DNA of 64,000 nucleotides from positions 63,896,822-63,960,821 of the forward strand of contig OX439043.1 of NCBI GenBank assembly GCA_949317995.1. The letters are read 5' to 3'. Both the position numbers and the translations under genes were made by a program. Below are positions 32,895 to 43,667 of the stretch, piece by piece; the first letter of the stretch is position 1, and every line of letters begins with the position of its first letter. This DNA is from Acholoe squamosa. Taxonomy: Eukaryota > Annelida > Polychaeta > Phyllodocida > Polynoidae. The notes beneath the pieces were generated by a model. The model saw only the letters and a program-made list of their open reading frames with translations, did no database searches and was not told the DNA's origin.

Positions 32895-33589
32895 TAATGT
32901 CTAAGGCTGTGCCGCAGGCACAAATATGATTGACTATCATGTACTATGGCCATAACTCACCAGGGCTGCAATGTTAGACATTAATGTTTAGTCGATCAGA
33001 TAATAAGAGTGTCTAAGTGATCCTGTTTTTAAAGGGCTAAAAGTCAGTGATGCATGTGTGCAAGGTTTAAAGGTTCCCTTCAGAGAGGCACCTGGGCAGG
33101 CATGGTAGTTTGCTCAAGATCACTCTGTACGGGAGGAGCCCCAGGACAGGGTATCTCTGTCTATGGCAGACTGAGTCTGAGAGTGCCTGTAAGAGTGGCA
33201 GTGGGGACTGAACAACACTCTTGTAGTGGTGTTTTGAGATTGGCTAGAGCAGAACTAGTTGAGTACCTCAAGGGACACAGAGTGTTAGTGCATCATACCT
33301 ATCTCAGGCTTAGGGTAATAAGGCCTTTGTGTGGTTATACATATATGTAGGTGGCCTGTTAAAGGGTTAAGGATTACCCGGAGGTGTGACAACATCAATA
33401 CTCTATTCCCATGTGTAAATAATCTGCTGGTAGTCCTTTTAATATGCCTTGTCAGACCAATAGATTTATACAGGGTCCCTGTCCTATAAGGTAACAGCTT
33501 TGCAATGCTCATGGAGACACTGTATCAGCAAAATATGGTAAGGTTTAGATAGATGTAAATACTTGATTGACGTCTAGTCAATCAAGTAA
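32895..33589. mobile_element. 695-bp insertion in the satellite, with terminal hairpin
   Basis: The satellite breaks after AAATTGACA and resumes at ATATATGAGCTGG, exactly where an uninterrupted unit (32,350) has these joined, so the edges are exact. No target duplication is seen. The right end carries a perfect 11-bp hairpin (33,561-33,571 with 33,577-33,587, loop GTCTA). Hairpin near one end and no duplication recall Helitrons, but CTRR and TC ends are absent. Confidence 0.7.
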
Positions 33590-33945
33590 ATATATGAGCT
33601 GGATCCCTGTGTTTCCTAAAACAAAGATGGCCGACACACATGGAAAACAATAAAATAGGCTAGTTGAAGTCTCCCAATAGTCAATAACACCCATCTGATA
33701 ATTTTTGAAGATCAAAATTGACCATGTATGGCCTGGATCCCTGTGTATCCTAAAACAAAGATGGCCGACACATATGGAAAACAATAGAATTAGGTAGTTG
33801 AGGTCTTTCAATGGTCACTAATATCCATCTGATAACATTTGAAGATCAAAATTGACCACAAATGACCTGGATCCCTGTGTTTCCTAAAACCAAGATGGCC
33901 GACACACATGGCAAACAATAAAATTGGGTAGTCAAGACTCCAATG
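33590..33945 (+). repeat. 134-bp satellite array, second block (about 2.7 units)
   Basis: Continues the array after the 695-bp insertion in the same orientation and phase. Confidence 0.95.
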
Positions 33946-33985
33946 CCACGCCACTTAAAACTCCTAAAAAAGTGCATCATACTTA

Positions 33986-34218
33986 CCGTAATCTCCCGCA
34001 TAGAAGACGCGCTGCACATATAAGACGCACCCCAAACTCAGCAGAGGCATTTTCGCGTATAAGACGCACCTCTTAGGTACCAATTTTGGAAATTCAGTAC
34101 TGTTCAATAGTAAAATTACCCCTCGTATAAGACGCCCCCCCAACTTGAGAGAAAGCTATAAGACTCCCCAGCATTTTGTTTGGCGTAGAGGACGCGTCTT
34201 ATACGCAGGAGTTTACGG
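33986..34218. mobile_element. TA-flanked MITE (Tc1/mariner-like), copy 1
   Basis: The element starts CCGTAATCTCCCGC and ends GCAGGAGTTTACGG, with TA on both sides (33,984-85 and 34,219-20). The interior repeats TATAAGACGCACC-type motifs. A TA target and TIRs fit a Tc1/mariner non-autonomous element. Other copies lie at 39,118, 52,583 and 56,362. Confidence 0.85.
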
Positions 34219-34641
34219 TATGTGTACATGTATACATAAATATACATGTAGGTAGCCTTTAGTGGGTTAATAGTCAGTGGTGCTGAGAAATGCACCACCA
34301 GCAGAAGAGAACCACATGGTGCTGGGGGAGGTGGTGCCAGGCAGGTATGGGGCCACCCCAGGAGCACAGCCACCACCACCATTCAGAGGTGGGTGGGGGG
34401 GGGGGGCTATATATACTATATACCATGGCTCTGCCTGAGGTGTCCAGGGCTACCACCACTCTGTCACCAGGGTCTACAATAACAGGTCCACCAACACCAC
34501 CACTGCCACCACTTCTATGCTTGACTGATTTGCAGATTTTAATCCAGGTATAGGCATACTCAATACTGTACCTATGAGACAGGATTATACATGGAGAGCG
34601 AGGAAGCACCACTATGAGAGCTTGTATTTAAGAATGGGTCC

Positions 34642-37600
34642 CCTCCTATAGCCGTTCATTCCTAAGAATGAACGGCAATGACTCACGAGACGGCAGCATT
34701 TACATCCATGTAACCTAAAAGGTGCTCCTAGTAGAGATATAGAAAAAATAAAAACACCAAAAAAATGTTGTTTTTTTCTCCTAGATACTATGTTCTTAAT
34801 TAGGAGAAACATGGAGAGACACAAGTTTGACAGACAATAACAGAGGGTGGACAAAATCCCAATTTATACCTCTACCATTTTTAGGACCTTTTTTATCTAT
34901 GGAATAAAAATTAAACAACTTAAGGTAGACTTAAAATGAGTAATAGACTTGAAAAAGGAGTCATTGAAGAACACTGACACCGAATTTCATAGAAATATTC
35001 CATTTCTTTCAGCTTCAGCCATGTTGAAAACATTAAAAAAAGGTGCCTACAAAGACAGTTAAAGTCAAACCAATGAAGTACAGTCAGTAGAACAAAGTGC
35101 ATTTAACATCATTCTGACTTGACTCGTCAGTTTTTGGTTTACATTGCCCGGAGGGGGGGGGGGTAGTAGAAAATAGCACAGGAAGACTACTTTATTCATA
35201 AAATCTTTATTTTATGTACATTCATCTATATACACAGAGGGTATGTGGCATTTCCCTTTCACTTCTACTTAAACCGGGTTAAGATAAGTCTGACAAGAAA
35301 TTACACTCATATCCATTAAATACAGGGAATAGTTGTATCCTTTTTTCTACCCCCCCCCCTTGCTTCTCCTATATAGTTCATCAATGAGCACAATTAATTC
35401 ATTTATTTTTTTTCTTCTCATATTGATACCAAACTATAGAATCTTAGCAGAAGAAAACCTTGAGCAGAAGAAAAACCTTGAATTGTCATTTCTTTCTTTG
35501 CTACAAACGCTATGCTCACTTATATGCTATCACTTTAAGTTTGCTTTATAGAAAAGAATCGTGTAGCATTAACATAATGGCAGGGGTATTCAACAAATGT
35601 ATAAACATTTTGCATAACATTGAAATAAAAAAAATGGAATCAAAAAAGACAAAATATCAATTTTCTACACGTAAGGCTACTGACTATAATAACCTACAGC
35701 AGACTAAACAAACTTAATACACTGCATATTATGTTGCTAGGTTACGGAATGGCGAGCAACAAAACTGCTCTCGGATCTAGCTGCATCATCTACTGTAAAG
35801 ACCCGGCTATACCTCACAACCATTCTGCTTCTGCTAAAATTTTAATGAAAAAAAGAGGAATGGATTGAAAAAAAAGGGGGGGGGTGTAAATCTTGCATCA
35901 CCATATACATATGTATCCGACTTGAAATTTTGGGAAATTTACTCAAATCAGTATTACCCGGTACCCATAATAATTATAAACATTGGTCCTGTTTTGCTGA
36001 ACAAGGCCTAGGTCACAAAATAGAGAAAAAAATGCCAGAAAAGTACAATTCCAGCCCTTTCACCCCTGGATTTCCGTTATTCTATGGGATTTGTGTGCAA
36101 ATCCTGCTTATGGGGTGGAAGTGGTTAATGTTTGGAAATGGGAAACCTTTGAATGATACTATACAGGAGCTTCATTTGTATGACATCATTACAATGTAGC
36201 TCATAAAACTGAACTTAGTCCTATAGATTTATATCTGTATAGATTCACAGCTAGTACTAGGCATATATCTACTGAATATCTTTTTAACCCTTAAAGGTAC
36301 ACTGAATCGAGGACCTATGTCCGCCAACGTTTGCACTGTGGCGGACGAAGCCGATTCAGAGCTCTTTTAAATGGGTAAGAAAGCAAAATATATTGTAATC
36401 TCAGAACCCTCCGTCTTCATCTAAAATCACAGTTTACGTAGGCGCCCTTATTAATACCCATTTACAGCTCGGTGCTTGAAAACCGACAAGCCTATAGTAG
36501 CAGTTAACGCGAGTTCAATTTACGACAAAAGAAAAAAATAAAATAAAGTTAAATATTCATATACTGCTCAATGATATTTAGGCGAACCTACACACCTGAA
36601 AGTGATAACCAATTCCAAACTGTTGCACCATACTGAGAATAACCAGTAATAAAGGAAAATCACTCCATAACACTACAGTATTTTCTGCACTTATCTTTCA
36701 GTTCCTAAGAAGGAATGAATTCTCTTGTCAAATCAAAATAACCTTTTTTTGTCCATATGTAGCCATAAGCCAGCCTTATTCTATACATTTATTTACACTG
36801 GGTTTGCATTTTTCTTTTTGTATCTTTCTGTACATATCATGCCGATATACATTACGACAACAATGTATATATCAGGAACACCATGGAAAAAATAGTCGGA
36901 TTTTAGAATTTCTGCCTGTATTTATGGCAACAGGAAGTCCATTTTCCTTTTTTCCTGGAGAGTGGTATAGCATGGCTAAAACACATTACTGCGAATGGTC
37001 GACTAGTTTCGCATTAACGTTGCGTAATGTCATGTCATTAACTAACATATTTTACATGGAAAACAAAATTGGTTCTATATTTGGCAGCTTATCCGAGAAC
37101 ATTATATCCTACTGGCTAAAACAGCTGAACTTGCACATCTAATTTGAACCATTCACCCTTTAAGGGCCGCAAAATGTCTCAAAGCTTATGATCATGTCAT
37201 GATACACTAATGCAGCATTGGTTAATTTGCCAGTGCTGTATTTGTGTATCGTGCCGAGCCTTCAATATTGTATCAACCTTGTAGGCCTGGTGACTTGATT
37301 TCCAAAGGGTATACATCATTAAAACACTATACGGCCCTAAAAGGGTTAATAAGATATCACCTCTAATTTGGAACTGACTTGTTCTCAAAACATTATAGCC
37401 CCTCCCCCTAACTTGTAGGCCTAAATTCCAAAGCCTATCCACGTTAAGCATAAGTAAATGTGGTCACTGAAACTGATAACATGTTAATAGCCGCATAGGG
37501 CGCTGCTCCACTATGCGCACTGGTCGTCATGATGTGTGAATGCAGTCCTGGCGAGTTACTCACGGAGTCTTCAGTAGTGTATCATTAGCTATGCCTGAAT

Positions 37601-37915
37601 GAAGCCCTGACAAACTAGCCAGGATGCATTCCAGCATCATGAGAACACAAATGAACATGCTAATGTAGCACTTAGGGGTTCACTTACATCTAGATTCCTC
37701 TATAGGGCCTATATGTATGAAGCTACACAACATGTTACCAGAGTAGCACATCAGTGTTACAAAGGTAAATTTACCATATAACCCAATAGATTTGCGAGTT
37801 CTATTCATCTGAGAATACAATCAATAACTTAATCATACCAGTCATAACAATTTCCTAAACCGCCCCTGATTAACACTTCTATCATACATATGGTTATTAG
37901 ACAGTTCCCAATGTT
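34642..37915. other. Gene-free interval downstream of the MARCH5-like gene
   Basis: Apart from the 34,651-34,676 hairpin, the shared 38-bp motif at 34,679, G and A homopolymers and plain AT-rich sequence, nothing is recognised. The 3' UTR of the MARCH5-like gene should occupy some of the bases just below 37,916; no confident poly(A) signal was assigned. Confidence 0.5.
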
Positions 37916-40753
37916 TTACTCGGCTTCTGCAGGGTTTGGTGGGGGAGACTGTATGGGAGCGAGTGACTCGTCAAAATCTAGTATCAGCCGTTTGGCCTGT
38001 CTCGTGTACTGCTGCTGCTTGAAGTATATCCTCAATGCACCTTTTATCGCAACGAAAGCAATTCCACCCTGAAAAATAGTCGATTTTTTTCTTTTTTTAC
38101 TGACTCATAAAATCTGTGTAATGTTTTTGAAAATGATAATACTTGAGTGGGTGGCAGGTTCTCAAGGGCTTTTATTACAACAGCTGCTTTATAAGCCTTC
38201 TTCCAGTACATTTAGCTAATCAAACACTGGTCTCTTAACCACTGAATCTACATAGAGGCATTAAAAGAAAGTTTTGACAATTAGGTTTGGAATCTTAAAA
38301 CTTACCAGGAGTGTGCGTTGGAAGTTAGAGGAGACTGTGCCAAACATGAGTTTGCCGACAATGGTAGCTATGGTGGGCATGATGAGGGCCCCGCACAACA
38401 CCCGCGTAGCAGAGATGGGGTCTGAGAGGGGCGTGGCATCCGCTGGCACTCGTTCACATCCGTCTAAAAATCAGATAGAGCATAGGTAGTAGCAGATATC
38501 ATGTATCAGATTAAAAGATAAAGAAATACTACCCGCACACTAAGAAAAAACACCTATGGGTTATAGCCCAAAATGCAATTGCAATAACTTTTCTAGAAAA
38601 AAAAAATTCAACCTACCTGTATCAGAGTTGCTGAAGAAGTAGTTAAGAAGCGGGAGTTTGGGCGAGTGTTTCCGCCACAGTCGTAGGAAGTAGTCCTCCC
38701 AGCGCACCATCTTACCTAGTATCAGCATGACCGGGATGGTCGGCAGCCCGATCAGTAGGAACAGTGGGTCCGCTTTCTCCATCACATTCAAACCCTCTTT
38801 GTGTCCCAGCACCTACATAATGTTAGATATACATATATTTTAAAACAAATTAAGTTTAGAAAGAAGCTGTTGAGTTATCTAAGTGATGTGTCAATAGAAG
38901 GTGACTCTGAGAACTTCAAATCTCTAGTAAAGGCGTCAAGTTCTACTACTTTTCAAGTCCTCTTCTAGACCAGATGGCTATAACATTATAGAGATTAACG
39001 TTCGTAGCATACTTTGTCAATGGGGATGAGCACTATGATGGTGTATTAGCCAAGGGCAAAATTCATCTGTAACTCGTTTTACTTTTGAATTCACCACTGG
39101 ACCAGCAATTAAAACTACCGTAATCTCCCGCGTATAAGGCGCATCCCGCGTATAAGGCGCACCCAGAGTTTCAGAATATGGTCAAAAAAATAAAAAATTC
39201 ATAATTTTTGTTCTAATGAATGGATTTTCAAAATTCAAAAAGCTATGTGCTGTTTGGACCCCCGTGACCCTCCTGGACCCCAAAAGCAGCAGATGAGCTT
39301 ATAAATATGGGAGTGTAACATATCAAAAGAAAGGTCTTGGTGTCCCCCTTGTGGATCCAATGAGAACTAAAACCCCCCGTATAAGACGCGCCTTATACGC
39401 GGAAGATTACGGTAATTCATTAATAGAGCTTTTCTCCTTTTCATGTTGAACCGATGTACATCTTCTATGGCCTAGAATAGAAAAGCGTGACATACCTGCA
39501 TGACGGTGACTGATCCGTAGGTTACTGCCGTCCAGTAGACAGATCCAACGAAAATACCGCCGGCAACGAAGGGGCATACCTTGTAGATGACTTTATCTAT
39601 GACGTCCATGACATACACCACTGGACCTGGATATGCCAAGATATATGAAAGTTTTAAAATTCTGTTTTTATTATTGACCTACCCGGTAATACACAAAGGT
39701 AATGCTGGTCTTCTTTTTAAGTAGCCGACATTGTAGTAATATGAGTTTCAAGCAGTCCATTATCCTATAACCATACAATATATATACAACTGCATACCAT
39801 AAACCCTCATAAACCGATCCTGAAGGGTCATTAGCCAATGTAGAATTGTGAGAATTCTATTTGTAAGTTAATTTTGGGAGCAGTATTAAATGGTTATCAT
39901 GATAAAACCAAAGTTTTAAGATGGCGGTAGACTTTCATCAAAATTTAGATACTGATATTTAGTCAGAAATTCCGCAAAATAAAATCCTGAATGGTGGTAA
40001 ATATTCCCTAAACTCCTTCTATGTGTCTCGACACAAGTTCTTTTTATAAATAAACCATGGAGAGAATGTACTACTTTGCTGATATGTTTTGAGCTTTTCG
40101 ACACAAAAAAGATTGTTGTATGATCGGAGATGTGATATACTCACCAAATTTGGGGAAGATGATGAGGTAGGCTGTGTTACACTGGGGGCAGGCTACCTTA
40201 GCCGTGCTGTTCCCGCGCTGCTTCTCGTCCACCCAGCGTTGGAGACACATTTGGTGGACCCATTTTGTTGTGCCACGACACCGACATGGCTGCACCCAAG
40301 GGGCCTCCCGATCATCCTCCTCTGTCGCAAAACACACCCAGCACGTCTTCCTGACGGCGATAATTGAGGTGAAATAATTCTTAGATTGAAACTTGACCTT
40401 TTTTAGTTTACACTGCATGATGTGCGTAAAAATCAATGAGTGCATCAAAGCTTGCGTTACTGAAATAATGTAGCAATGAAATGATTAAACAAATAGAACT
40501 GGGAATTTTTTGTCAAGTTTTATATTCAAATATTTCCCACTTTCTTTAAAGCTTTTGTATACTATACAGTGAGTTATAATGAAGTTTATACAAGTAGCTT
40601 AAAAGTAAAACACTGTAGTTGTGAAAAAGTATTGCCTATCGAAAGGTCTACCAGGTACCCTGGTACTTAATAAGAAGTCCAATTAGTTGAATAGAGAACA
40701 GATAAAGAATCAATCGCTCACCTGTCGTCTCCTTCTGGGACTAAACTAGACAT
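37916..40753 (-). CDS. MARCHF5: MARCH5-like mitochondrial E3 ubiquitin ligase, six coding exons
   Basis: Exons on the minus strand: 40,753-40,722, 40,350-40,145, 39,626-39,496, 38,812-38,617, 38,463-38,306 and 38,068-37,916, all with GT-AG introns and matching phases. They encode 291 residues, versus 278 in human MARCH5. The RING-CH zinc ligands are complete: C14, C17, C33, C35, H43, C46, C65 and C68, with conserved CRCRG and CLQRWVDEKQRGNS. Four hydrophobic segments follow (about 96-118, 139-157, 210-230, 243-258), as in the vertebrate protein, and GHKEGL, PLFLLIGLPTIPVMLILGK and ATIVGKLMF are near identical. The family sits in the mitochondrial outer membrane and ubiquitinates fission, fusion and antiviral-signalling proteins. 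Exon 1 encodes only ten and two-thirds codons. A MITE lies in intron 3 (39,118-39,412). Confidence 0.96.
39118..39412. mobile_element. TA-flanked MITE (Tc1/mariner-like), copy 2, in MARCH5-like intron 3
   Basis: It starts CCGTAATCTCCCGCGTATAA and ends with the near complement (GGAAGATTACGG), flanked by TA. It is 295 bp, longer in the interior than the other copies, and intronic. Confidence 0.88.
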
Positions 40754-40825
40754 TTTGAATCACGTCAGAAACAGCTCCTGTCTGAAATTATACAAGGGAA
40801 ATAGATTGTTTACGATCACCTCAAG

Positions 40826-40990
40826 TGGTGGAATACCTGTACGGTGGTAATACCCCTAAATTAGCTAAATACCTGTACTGCGGTAATAACCCTCAAGTAG
40901 CGAAATACTTGTACTACAGTTATACCCCTCAATTTGTAGAATACCTGTATGGCGGTAATACACCTCAAGTAGCAGAATACCTGTATTCCA
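40826..40990. repeat. Minisatellite of about 39 bp, 4-5 units, just upstream of MARCH5-like start
   Basis: Units of the form CTCAAGTAGCGAAATACCTG followed by TACTGCGGTAATACCC recur about every 39 bp. The array begins about 75 bp upstream of the MARCH5-like ATG, in probable promoter or 5' UTR. Confidence 0.8.
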
Positions 40991-42516
40991 TCTTTTCGTC
41001 CTATAGCAATGATGGTGATAGTTTCCTTTGTCTAATGGCTCAAACCTTGGCTGAATGAATTCCATGCTCCTGTAAAAGTACATAGCCTCTCAAATTCCTA
41101 TGCTATGAGCAGGAAATGAAGAGTCTGACAGATTACTGTTCGAGAGGATAATTGGACAACTGTCTCACAGCCACTATGAGTATGACCAACACACCACCAT
41201 ACTACCAAAATTTCCTGCGTATAAGCTGCGTTTATACATTTTTGTATCTTCTTTGATTGGTCTTGACAAGGACTCCTGGCGCGATGGATATACTGCATAA
41301 AATTGCGATCTACAAGTATTTGAACAGTACATGTATCTTAGGTGTATCTGAACAAGACGTCCTCATAGAGACCATACAGGGTATATTGGAAGTTCTATGA
41401 TCTCAGTTCTATATATCATAGATGCACCTTAGCATTCTTGTAATGTTTAGGGGGGGGGACTCACTATAGCGAGGAATCTGGATGATGTTTGCGAGCGGTC
41501 ATGACAGCACTGTTCTCGTAGAGGGTTACCAGCCAGATACAGTTGCTTTGCTCACATTGATGGGAACAGCAAGAAAACGTGCTGGCCACCTTTCCCTGAC
41601 AGGTTGCAGAACACCAATTGACGGGAGGTGGCAGCAGGGGAAACTTTGTAGCTCCACACTGAAGGGTGTTTTACAATGATTATTGGTCTAAAATCTGACA
41701 GTAGGTAGGCAAACCAGGTATCAAAATAATCCTTAGGATGTATATTAATCGATTTGAGTGTTATTTAGGCTGATAATTGAGGGTAAGTTGAGGGGGGTGC
41801 ACTCTTTTCAATTACAGAATTTATTTCAGTCATTCACTGCAACACCCCCAAATCTGGGTATGTCCGCACTCTATGGCCGATAGCGGAAAAGTTAATCAAA
41901 TTAGTCCTAAATTAATGGGAAAAATGTGTGCCTACAAGAAAATAAGTGGCTAAGCCCAGAAATTCACACAAATATTTTATTTTCGCCCAAATGCTATATA
42001 AGCCAACAGTATCCTGCAGCCTGACATGGTACTTGGTCCTAGTGACAGAACTGGGAAGTACTAGTACCCAACTCACCCGCAAGGTGGCAGCACCAGGGCT
42101 TGATAAATCACATTGGGATTGGTGTGTCTACTGGACACAAAGGTAAAACCAGGTTGTGTCCAGTAGTTTATTTGTATGCCCCGCCTTAATACTCAATAGT
42201 GAAGTTTAAATTTGCACCTGTGTCTACTGGACACAGCTTGGAAAAAAAGTTGTGTCCAGAGAAATATTTTTGTGTCCCGGGCACTGGACACAGGGATTTG
42301 TCGAGCCCTGAGCACCCCTAAACATTGCCCCTACTTAGGTTTTAGGCTTATCAAAAACTACCTCCGTTTAGAATTATTCTATGAAATGATTCATTGGAAA
42401 CTTGAAATCAAGGGCTTTCTCACATTTTTTAAATCAAAGTGCTGTGACAATTAAGACAGTGAGAGCATAGCTCTTGTAAACTGCTGTCCACGATGTGCAA
42501 TGAATTATACCTCCCG
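40991..42516. other. Non-coding interval with a GTGTCCAGTAG hairpin
   Basis: No gene is recognised. A perfect 13-bp stem (42,128-42,140 with 42,154-42,166; arm CTACTGGACACAA) lies in a stretch where GTGTCC and GGACAC motifs recur to about 42,295. Confidence 0.5.
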
Positions 42517-42686
42517 CGTAGCAGCCAATCTAAGACGGGGACCGCGGGGGAGGGAGGGAGCGTTCCGGTTGGGCAAGGCGCATCTAGGGCAGACCGGACA
42601 GCAACCGGACCAAGGGGAGTATGAGCTCCAATTCTAATTCAATGTAAGTTCGCTCCACTGGCCAAAATGACCAGTCAGGCCCCTAC
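42517..42686 (+). repeat. 170-bp direct repeat, copy 1
   Basis: GCGTAGCAGCCAATCTAAGA through CAGTCAGGCCCCTACTAT matches 43,497-43,667 with substitutions and small indels. Confidence 0.88.
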
Positions 42687-42688
42687 TA

Positions 42689-43040
42689 TGATGCACAAAT
42701 GAATCAATGCTCATTATTCTGTAGTTTATCAGCAGATTTGGACATGTAATATATCGATTTCAAGATTTTCAACCATGCCGATTCCATTTTTTTTAAACTT
42801 TTAGATCCATATTCCTGATGGATTCAGAGATAGAGTGCATCATGCCAATCTAGGCATGATGCACCAATGAATCAACCCACATTTTCTCTGCTGCTTACTA
42901 ATAGATTTCAAAGTGTAATATATCAATTTTAAGGTTTTCCACCATGCCGATTTCATTTCTCAAACTTTTACATGCATATTCCTGAAGGATTCAGAGATAG
43001 AGTGCATCATGCCAATCTGGGCATGATGCACAAATGAATA
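42689..43040 (+). repeat. Tandem repeat of about 168 bp, two units plus a fragment
   Basis: Each unit opens ATGATGCACAAATGAAT and includes ACCATGCCGATT and AGAGATAGAGTGCATCATGC. It lies between the two 170-bp direct repeats. Confidence 0.85.
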
Positions 43041-43496
43041 AAATGCCATTAATCTTTTTAATGTCAATACTTAGTCACTAGGTGTCAGTAGTTTATACTT
43101 GCAAGCATATGAATTCTATAAGAGACCAATGGAACATATCTATATTATATTGAACAGTACCAAGATACTGCATAATTATGCTAATTATGCAAATAATATG
43201 CGCAGATATGGAATGTTTGGTATCAATCTGGGGTGTTTCATCCCCCTAAAGAACATGCCCCCCTAAAAAATTTGTTTCGGAAAAGAATAAGCGTAAATAA
43301 CTTTTTTAACTAGCGTCACAACTCGTCAGATTTTATCACATTGCACCGGGAAAATGAATAACTTTTCCATATGTAGTGTGACGACAGGGCCACCACCCTG
43401 CTGGGTTTATGAATGCACCTGGGGACGGATCAGGCCACTCCATCAGCCAATCAAAGAAAGGAATGCGGGGTCAATGCGTCCGCCTAACTGCCTCAG

Positions 43497-43667
43497 TGGC
43501 GTAGCAGCCAATCAAAGACGGGGACCGCAGGGGAGGGAGGCGTTCCGCTTGGGCAACGTGTGTCTAGGGCAGACCGGACAGCGACCGCACCAAAGGGGTA
43601 TAGGCTCCCATTCTAATTCAATGTAAGTTCCCTCCACCGGCCAAAAACAACCAGTCAGGCCCCTAAT
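43497..43667 (+). repeat. 170-bp direct repeat, copy 2
   Basis: Homologous to 42,517-42,686; the shared block includes CTAGGGCAGACCGGACAGC and TTCTAATTCAATGTAAGTT. Confidence 0.88.

Larger units (their letters stand above)
30258..34641. mobile_element. Inverted-arm structure carrying a 134-bp satellite
   Basis: The left arm (about 30,258-30,372) and right arm (about 34,529-34,641) are inverted copies of about 115 bp sharing GTGGTGCTTCCTCGCTCTCC and CCTGGATTAAAAT. GGTGGT-rich sequence follows each arm inward. Between the arms lie the satellite array, a 695-bp insertion and a TA-flanked MITE. A perfect 11-bp hairpin (34,651-34,676) sits just outside the right arm. I found no target duplication, so mobilisation as a unit is inference. 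Confidence 0.65.

Noticed and set aside
41782..42460. Possible exons between MARCH5 and GALC
   Set aside because: Short frames lack splice-site support and recognisable motifs; GTGTCC repeats explain the open stretches.
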